Source of the DNA: Lewinellaceae bacterium
GTDB taxonomy: Bacteria; Bacteroidota; Bacteroidia; Chitinophagales; Saprospiraceae
Length of the DNA: 64,000 nucleotides
NCBI GenBank assembly: GCA_020636435.1
Contig: JACJXX010000001.1
Span: 3,489,001-3,553,000, forward strand
Direction of reading: 5' to 3'
The notes under the pieces are model-generated. The model ran no database searches, was not told the origin of the DNA, and worked only from the letters and a program-made list of their open reading frames with translations. Positions 15,891 to 24,800 of this stretch are shown piece after piece. How positions within the stretch are numbered: position 1 is the stretch's first letter; the number at the start of each line of letters is the position of its first letter. The translations under genes were made by a program, and so were the position numbers.

Positions 15891-18800
15891 CTAATCTCTC
15901 GGCACGCTCGTAAACTTGCCGTTATTCAGTTCCCAAACGCGGCGGTCGTTGAAGTTCGTATCGCCGTTCAGGTTGTAGTCTCCTATGCGGTACTTGGCAA
16001 TATCGCCGTTCTCGGCCTCCCAGAAGGTGCGGTCATCGAAGTTGATGTCCGTGTCTGATTCAGCGGAGAGGGTTTGGTTGCCGTTGCCGCCGTGCATCGC
16101 AAAGACACCCGGTAGAATCTCCTTCTGGCCAACGTGGCCAAAGCCGAAGGGATCTAAGATGTAACTCTGCTGGGTGCGGAAGTCGTAGCTGATCACCCCG
16201 CCTACGATGTCGATGGGTTCGTGCGACATCACAATGAGGTGGTTGCGGTGCTCGATGACCAGGTAGTAGTCCTGGATGAGGTCGATATCGCAGCACTCGA
16301 ACTGGTCGACAAACTGGATGTGCCCATCGCTGTGCAGCAGCGCCGCCGCCTGGCAGATCGGGCCGCCGGTGCCGTTCGGGTTGTCTCTCAGAGAGACCAG
16401 TACCCAATCGACTACCGTGGAAGGATAGCCGGCATCGGCAAACAGCAGGTCGCCCATGGAGTCGAAGTTATCGCCTTCGGCGCCGTTGTAATTCCAGGGA
16501 GCAATGTTGTACGGTTGTCCGGCAGGCGTATACTGTACGCCTAAGAACAAGTCGTTCAGCGTCTGGCCCGGCAGGAGGCGCAGGTCGTTCAGGTCGGTGC
16601 GCATCGGCAGCGCATAGTTCTCCGAACCATCGTTGAAGATGGCGGCGCCTTCCAGGTATACCCAGGCTTCGATCGTCACACAGGGCAGCTCGGTAATGGT
16701 CGGGTCGTTCGGGTCCTGTGTATCCGGGTCGTCGGATTCGTCGGTTACCGGAGCGCCGTTCGGATCAAGGCCGTTGGCAAAAGCCTGATTCGAAATGATG
16801 CGGGAATCGATATCTGCCTGCGTCAGGGTGTGGATAGCAGAACAGGTCGCACTCTGCCCCGGAGCCAGCGTGAACGCTTCAGCAGGCGAGCAACTGATGC
16901 TGCCCGGGTCGGCATTCGGGTCGCTGATGGTGATCCCGCTTACCGTGACGTTGCCGGTGTTCGTTACCGTGATGACATAGTTGATCACGTCGCCAATATC
17001 AGGCACATTGTTAGCGCCCAGGATCAGCTCATCCACTTTCGTCACTTCAAGCTCCGGATTCTGCGGCAACGGAGTGACCGTCGGGTCGTTCGGCGCCGGG
17101 GTGTCCGGGTCGTCAGAACCATCGGTGATCGGCGTGCCGTTCGGATCCTGGCCGGTGGCCGTGGCGGTATTGCTGTAAGATCCGGCGTCGATGTCCGTTT
17201 GTGTCAGGACGATGAAGCCGGTGCAAACCATGCTCTCACCTGGCTCCAGGGTAGCGGGGCCAGCCGGAACGCAAATCAAACCTTGTACTTCAGGGTCATT
17301 GACGGTTACGCCACTCATGGTCACGTTGCCCGTATTGGTTACCGTGATCGAGTAGTCAATGATGTCGCCAGGCTGAACGCCATCGCCACCATCGTCCAGC
17401 GCGTCCACTTTCTCAACCGTCAATTCGGGGTTCTGTGGCAGCGGAGTCACCGTCGGATCGTTCGGCGCCGGGGTGTCCGGGTCGTCAGAATCGTCAGAAA
17501 CCTGATCGTTGTTCGGGTCCAGGCCAACGGCAAAAGCCGTGTTGCTGAAGGAACCGGCATTGATGTCCGCCTGTGTCAGCACGTAGGTACCGGTGCAGGT
17601 CATGCTCTCGCCCGGGGCCAGCGTGGCCGGCTCGGCCGGCGTGCAGGACAGGTCGGGCAGGTCTCCATCGATGACTACGATGCCGCTGACCGTTACATTA
17701 CCGGTATTGGTTACGGTAATCGTATAGTCGATGACATCGCCAGCTTGCAGGCCGTCGCCGCCATCGTTCAGCGCGTCTACTTTCTCAACCGTCAACTGCG
17801 GCGTTTGCGGCAGCGGGGTGACCGTGGGGTCGTTCGGCGCCGTCGTATTCGGGTCGTCGGAATCGTCGGATACCGGGTTGCCGTTCGGATCCTGGCCGTT
17901 GGCCGTAGCGGTGTTGCTGTAGAAACCAGCGTCGATGTCTGCTTGCGTCAGTACGATGAAGCCACTACAGGTCATGCTTTCACCCGGAGCCAAAGTGGCC
18001 GGAGGGATGGGGAAGCAGGCCAGCCCCTGAAGCTCAGGGTCGTTGACCCCTACCCCACTGATGGAGACGTTGCCGGTGTTGGTTACAGTAATGACGTAGT
18101 CGATGATGTCACCCGGTTGCAGGCCATCGCCGCCGTCGTCGAGGAAGTCTTCTTTCTCAACCGTCAGCTCGGGAACCTGCTGCAGGGGCGTCACCGTCGG
18201 GTCGTTCGGCGCCGGGGTGCCCGGGTCGTCGGAATCGTCGGTTACCGGAGCGCCGTTCGGATCCTGGCCGTTGGCCGTTGCCGTATTGCTGTAAGAGCCA
18301 TTATCAATATCCGCTTGCTGAATCTGGTAGAAGCCGCTGCAAACCATGCTCTCGCCGGGGGCAAGGGTAGATGGTGCAGCCGGAACGCAGACCAGGCCTT
18401 GCAACTCAGGGTCATTGACAGTGACGCCACTGACCGTTACATTGCCGGTATTCGTTACGGTAATGGTGTAGTCGATGAAGTCGCCGGCTTGCAGGCCGTC
18501 GCCGCCATCGTCCAGGGCATCTACTTTCTCTACCGTCAGTTCAGGAGCTTGCGGCAGCGGCGTCACCGTCGGGTCGTTCGGCGCCGGGGTGTCCGGGTCG
18601 TCAGAATCATCGGTTATAAATGTGCCGTTCGGGTCCTGGCCGGTAGCGGTTGCCGTGTTGCTGTGGGATCCGTTATCGATATCCGCCTGCGTCAGGATGT
18701 AGAAGCCGGTGCAAAGCATACTTTGTCCAGGTTCTAGCGTAGCAGGAGCAGCAGGAACGCAGATCAGGCCCAGCAAGTCGGGGTCATTGACCGCCACGCC

Positions 18801-21800
18801 ACTCATAGTGACATTGCCGATGTTGATGACCGTGATCGAGTAATCGATGACGTCGCCGGCTTGCAGGCCATCGCCACCATCATCCAGCGCATCTACTTTC
18901 TCTACCCTCAGCTCGGAGGTTTGCGGCAGCGGGGTCACCGTCGGGTCGTTCGGCGCCGGGGTATCCGGGTCGTCGGAACCGTCAGTCACCGGAGTGCCGT
19001 TCGGGTCTTGGCCGGTAGCCGTTGCCGTGTTGCTGTAAGAACCGGCGTTGATATCTGCTTGCGTCAACTGGTAGAAACCGGTGCAGGTCATGCTCTCACC
19101 CGGAGCCAAAGTGGCGGGGGCGGCAGGAACGCACACCAAGCCGGAAAGTTCAGGGTCATTGACGGTTACGCCACTGACTGTCACATTACCGGTGTTCGTC
19201 ACTGTAATTGTATAGTCGATTAAGTCGCCCGCTTGCAGGCCGTCGCCGCCATCATCCAGCGCATCTACTTTCTCTACTGTCAGCTGAGGAGCCTGAGGCA
19301 GCGGCGTCACCGTCGGGTCGTTCGGCGCCGGGGTGTCCGGGTCGTCGGAACCGTCTGTGACCGGAGCGCCGTTCGGGTCCAGTCCATTGGCGGTTGCCGT
19401 ATTGCTGTAAGAACCGGCATTGATATCCGCTTGGGTCAGCTGGTAGAAGCCAGTGCAAACCATGGCCTCGCCTGGATTCAGGGTAGCCGGAGCAGCAGGA
19501 ACGCAAATCAACCCTTGCAGTTCGGGGTCATTGACCGTCACGCCGCTGATGGCTACATTGCCCGTATTCGTTACCGTGATGGAGTAATCGATGAAATCGC
19601 CGGCTTGCAGGCCATCGCCGCCGTCGTTCAGGGCGTCCACTTTCTCTACCGTCAGCGCAGGAACCTGCGGCAGCGGTGTTACCGTTGGGTCGTTCGGCGC
19701 CGGGGTATCCGGGTCATCAGAACCATCGGTGACCGGAGCGCCGTTCGGATCCTGTCCGGCAGCGGTTGCGGTATTGCTGTAAGAACCAGCGTTGATATCC
19801 GCTTGGGTCAATTGGTAGAAACCGGTGCAAACCATACTCTCGCCTGGGGCAAGGGTAGATGGTGCAGCAGGCACGCATACCACGCCTGACAGTTCGGGGT
19901 CATTGACGGTTACGCCACTGACCGTTACATTGCCGGTATTGGTTACGGTGATGGTATAGTCGATGAAGTCGCCGGCCTGTAAGCCATTGCCGCCATCGTC
20001 CAGTGCATCCACTTTCTCAACCGTCAGCTCAGGAGCTTGCGGCAGCGGCGTCACCGTCGGGTCGTTCGGCGCCGGGGTGTCCGGGTCGTCAGAGACGTCT
20101 GTAACCGGCGTGCCGTTTGGATCCTGGCCAGTAGCCGTCGCCGTATTGCTGTAAGAACCATTGTCAAGATCTGCTTGCGACAAGATAATGAAGCCGGTGC
20201 AGAGCATGCTTTCGCCAGGAGCGAGCGCAGCCGGTGCAGAAGGCACACAGATCACGCCCTGCAGTTCAGGGTCATTGACTGTTACGCCGCTGATGGTTAC
20301 ATTTCCGGTGTTCGTCACTACGACAGAGTAGTCGATGAAGTCGCCAGCTTGCAGGCCATCGCCGCCATCGTTCAGAGCATCTACTTTCTCTACGGTCAAC
20401 TCAGGGCTCTGTGGTATCGGTGTCACCGTTGGGTCGTTCGGCGCCGGGGTATCCGGGTCGTCAGAATCATCGGTGACCGGCGTGCCGTTCGGGTCGAGGC
20501 CATTCGCCGTTGCGGTGTTGCTATAAGTTCCGGCATCGATATCGGCCTGCGTCAGGGTCCGCTTGGCGGTGCAGGTCATGCTTTCGCCTGGTTCCAGGTC
20601 CGTCTGCGGGCAGCTGACCGAACCGGGATCGGCATTCGGGTCGCTTATCGTTACCCCACTGATCGTTACATTACCTGTATTGGTTACGGTAATGTCATAG
20701 AATATCATATCGCCAGGAGTTGCCTGGTTGGTTACCGGGCCGCCGGCCTGGAATGGGCTCTGTGCCTGGGTGGCTCCATTCATCCCATCCAGCGCGCTAC
20801 CAGGCGCCCCTTGGAAGGTAATCCGATATTCAATATCAAAGAAACTGTCTACGTTGAAATCACTGCCCGGAGGGCCTAAGCGGGTCAGAGTAGTATGCCC
20901 GGGGCTCGGCATCCCAAAATCGGAGCCGGCTCTCACCCGCAGCAAGTCAAAATCAGGATCGCCGAATAATACGCCACTCAGGCTGATCAAGTCGGAATCG
21001 AAATCCTGAACGGGATCGCCAGGCGTGCGCGGGGCAACATCTATGATGCCAGATGCAGGCAGGTTGATCAGGCGGCTGAATCCGGCCAGGCTTCCTTGTC
21101 CCGTCATGGCCAGTTCCAACATGCCGTTAAAGGTGATCCTTTCTCCAACCAGTGTTCCGCCGGGAACTACCGATACCAATGAAAGGCTAACAATCTCTAC
21201 ATCGACACTGATCTGATCGCCGGGAGGCAAGCCAACAGTGATCTCCATTTGCCCCAAATAGGGGCAGGGAGGCGGCAGGTCGATGGTGCCGGAACCGTTG
21301 TCGGCTACTACACAACCACCGGTGTTCAAATCCAGGTTATCCACCTTGAGCACTTCCAGCTCGGGGCTCTGCGGCAGCGGCGTCACCGTCGGGTCGTTCG
21401 GCGCCGGAGTATCCGGGTCGTCGGAGTCGTCTGTGGCCGGATTGCCACCTGGGTCAATCCCGCTGGCCGTGGCAGTGTTGCTGTAAGAACCGGCGTTGAT
21501 ATCTCCTTGCGTCAGGATGTAAAAACCGGTGCAAACCATGGTTTCACCTGGCGCCAGGGTAGCCGGAGCAGCAGGCACGCAAACCAAACCAATGATCTCA
21601 GGATCATTGACCGTTACGCCGCTGATGGTTACATTACCCGTATTGGTTACGGTGATCGAGTAATCGATGAAATCGCCGGCTTGCAGGCCATCGCCGCCAT
21701 CATTGAGGGCATCCACTTTTTCAACCGTTAACTCCGGGTTCACGAACAATACCGTTACGGTCGGATCATCCGGCGCCGGGGTGTCCGGGTCGTCAGATTC

Positions 21801-24800
21801 ATCAGTAACCGGAGCGCCATTCGGGTCCAGGCCATTGGCCGTTGCCGTATTGCTGTAGAAACCGGCATTGATGTCGGCCTGCTGAATTTGATAAAATCCG
21901 GTGCAAACCATGCTCTCGCCGGGCGCCAGCGTTGAGGGGGCGGCGGGAACGCACACCAGCCCTGAAAGGTCAGGGTCGTTTACCGTTACGCCACTGACGG
22001 TGACGTTGCCGGTATTGGTTACGGTGATGGTATAGTCGATGAAATCGCCGGGGTTCAGGCCGTCGCCGCCATCATCCAAAGCGTCGACTTTCTCCACCGT
22101 CAGTTCAGGATTTTGCGGCAGAGGCGTCTCCGTCGGGTCATCCGGGGCTGTGGTGGTGGGGTCGTCGGAAGCATTGTCGTCTACCGGGTTGCCACTCGGG
22201 TCGCTGCCCGTGGCCGTCGCCTGGTTAACGAAGCTGCCGTTGTCGATATCGGCCTGCGTCAATGTATGGCTGGCCGTGAAGGTGGAATTGTCAGAAGCGC
22301 CGGGAGCCAGGCTGGCCAGCGGCCCACCGCTCACCGTCACCCCAGGAGTCAGGTCGCTCACCGTGATGTTCGTCAGCGTCACGTTGCCCGTGTTGGCTAC
22401 CGTGAAGGCGTAGGTGATCGTTTCCCCTACTTCGGCTATGCCATCCCCGTCGTCGTTCCACGTGCCGGTTTTTTCCAGGCTGATGCCGGGAGCTTGGGGC
22501 AGGGGCGTCTCCGTGGGGTCGTCCGGTGCCGGAGTGGTCGGGTCGTCGGAGGCGTTGTCGTCTACCGGGTCGCCGTTGGGGCCGTCGCCCGTGGCAGTGG
22601 CCTGGTTAACGAAGCTGCCGTTGTCGATATCGGCCTGCGTCAATGTATGGCTGGCCGTGAAAGTTGAATTGTCAGAAGCCCCGGGAGCCAGGCTGGCCAG
22701 CGGGCCGCCGCTCACCGTCACGCCGGGCGTCAGGTCGCTCACTGTGATGTTCGTCAAGGTGACGTTACCCGTGTTGGTGACCGTGAAGGCGTAAGTGATC
22801 GTTTCTCCTACTTCGGCAATGCCGTCCCCGTCGTCGTTCCACGTGCCGGTTTTTTCCAGGCTGATGCCAGGGGCTTGGGGCAGGGGCGTCTCCGTGGGGT
22901 CGTCCGGTGCCGGAGTGGTGGGGTCGTCGGAGGCGTTGTCGTCCACCGGGTCGCCGTTGGGGCCGCTGCCTGTGGCAGTGGCCTGGTTAACGAAGCTGCC
23001 GTTGTCGATATCGGCCTGCGTCAATGTGTGGCTGGCCGTGAAAGTTGAATTGTCAGAAGCCCCGGGAGCCAGGCTCGCCAGCGGGCCGCCGCTTACCGTC
23101 ACGCCGGGCGTCAGGTCGCTCACTGTGATGTTCGTCAGCGTCACGTTGCCCGTGTTGGCTACCGTGAAGGCGTAAGTAATGGTTTCCCCTACTTCGGCAA
23201 TGCCGTCCCCGTCGTCGTTCCACGTGCCGGTTTTCTCCAGGCTGATGCCAGGGGCTTGCGGCAGAGGCGTCTCCGTGGGGTCGTCCGGTGCCGGAGTGGT
23301 GGGGTCGTCGGAAGCGTTGTCGTCCACCGGGTTGCCGTTCGGGTCATCGCCCGTGGCAGTGGCCTGGTTAACGAAGCTGCCGTTGTCGATATCGGCCTGC
23401 GTCAATGTATGGCTGGCCGTGAAAGTTGAATTGTCAGAAGCCCCGGGAGCCAGGCTGGCCAGCGGGCCGCCGCTCACCGTCACGCCGGGCGTCAGGTCGC
23501 TCACTGTGATGTTCGTCAAGGTGACGTTACCCGTGTTGGTGACCGTGAAGGCGTAAGTGATCGTTTCTCCTACTTCGGCAATGCCGTCCCCGTCGTCGTT
23601 CCACGTGCCGGTTTTTTCCAGGCTGATGCCAGGGGCTTGGGGCAGGGGCGTCTCCGTGGGGTCGTCCGGTGCCGGAGTGGTGGGGTCGTCGGAGGCGTTG
23701 TCGTCCACCGGGTCGCCGTTGGGGCCGCTGCCTGTGGCAGTGGCCTGGTTAACGAAGCTGCCGTTGTCGATATCGGCCTGCGTCAATGTGTGGCTGGCCG
23801 TGAAAGTTGAATTGTCAGAAGCCCCGGGAGCCAGGCTCGCCAGCGGGCCGCCGCTTACCGTCACGCCGGGCGTCAGGTCGCTCACCGTGATGTTCGTCAG
23901 CGTCACGTTGCCCGTGTTGGCTACCGTGAAGGCGTAAGTAATGGTTTCCCCTACTTCGGCAATGCCGTCCCCGTCGTCGTTCCACGTGCCGGTTTTCTCC
24001 AGGCTGATGCCAGGGGCTTGCGGCAGAGGCGTCTCCGTGGGGTCGTCCGGTGCCGGAGTGGTGGGGTCGTCGGAGGCGTTGTCGTCTACCGGGTCGCCGT
24101 TGGGGCCGCTGCCCGTGGCCGTCGCCTGGTTAACGAAGCTGCCGTTGTCGATATCGGCCTGCGTCAAGGTATGGCTGGCCGTGAAGGTGCTATTGTCGGA
24201 TGCGCCAACAGCCAGGCTGGCCAATGGGCCGCCGCTTACCGTCACGCCGGGCGTCAGGTCGCTCACCGTGATGTTCGTCAGCGTCACGTTGCCCGTGTTG
24301 GCTACTGTGAAGGCGTAAGTAATGGTCTCCCCTACTTCGGCTATGCCGTCCCCGTCGTCGTTCCACGTGCCGGTTTTTTCCAGGCTGATGCCGGGAGCTT
24401 GCGGCAGGGGCGTCTCCGTGGGGTCGTCCGGTGCCGGAGTGGTCGGGTCGTCGGAGGCGTTGTCGTCTACCGGGTCGCCGTTGGGGCCGCTGCCCGTGGC
24501 CGTCGCCTGGTTAACGAAGCTGCCGTTGTCGATATCGGCCTGCGTCAATGTATGGCTGGCCGTGAAGGTGGAATTGTCAGAAGCGCCGGGAGCCAGGCTG
24601 GCCAGCGGCCCACCGCTCACCGTCACCCCAGGAGTCAGGTCGCTCACCGTGATGTTCGTCAGCGTCACGTTGCCCGTGTTGGCTACCGTGAAGGCGTAGG
24701 TGATCGTTTCCCCTACTTCGGCTATGCCATCCCCGTCGTCGTTCCACGTGCCGGTTTTTTCCAGGCTGATGCCGGGAGCTTGGGGCAGGGGCGTCTCCGT

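Noticed and set aside
16830..18737. A 635-codon plus-strand frame, and the 438-codon one at 24018-25334
   Set aside because: Antisense shadows of the DUF11 arrays in gene B; the peptides are periodic and unlike known proteins.
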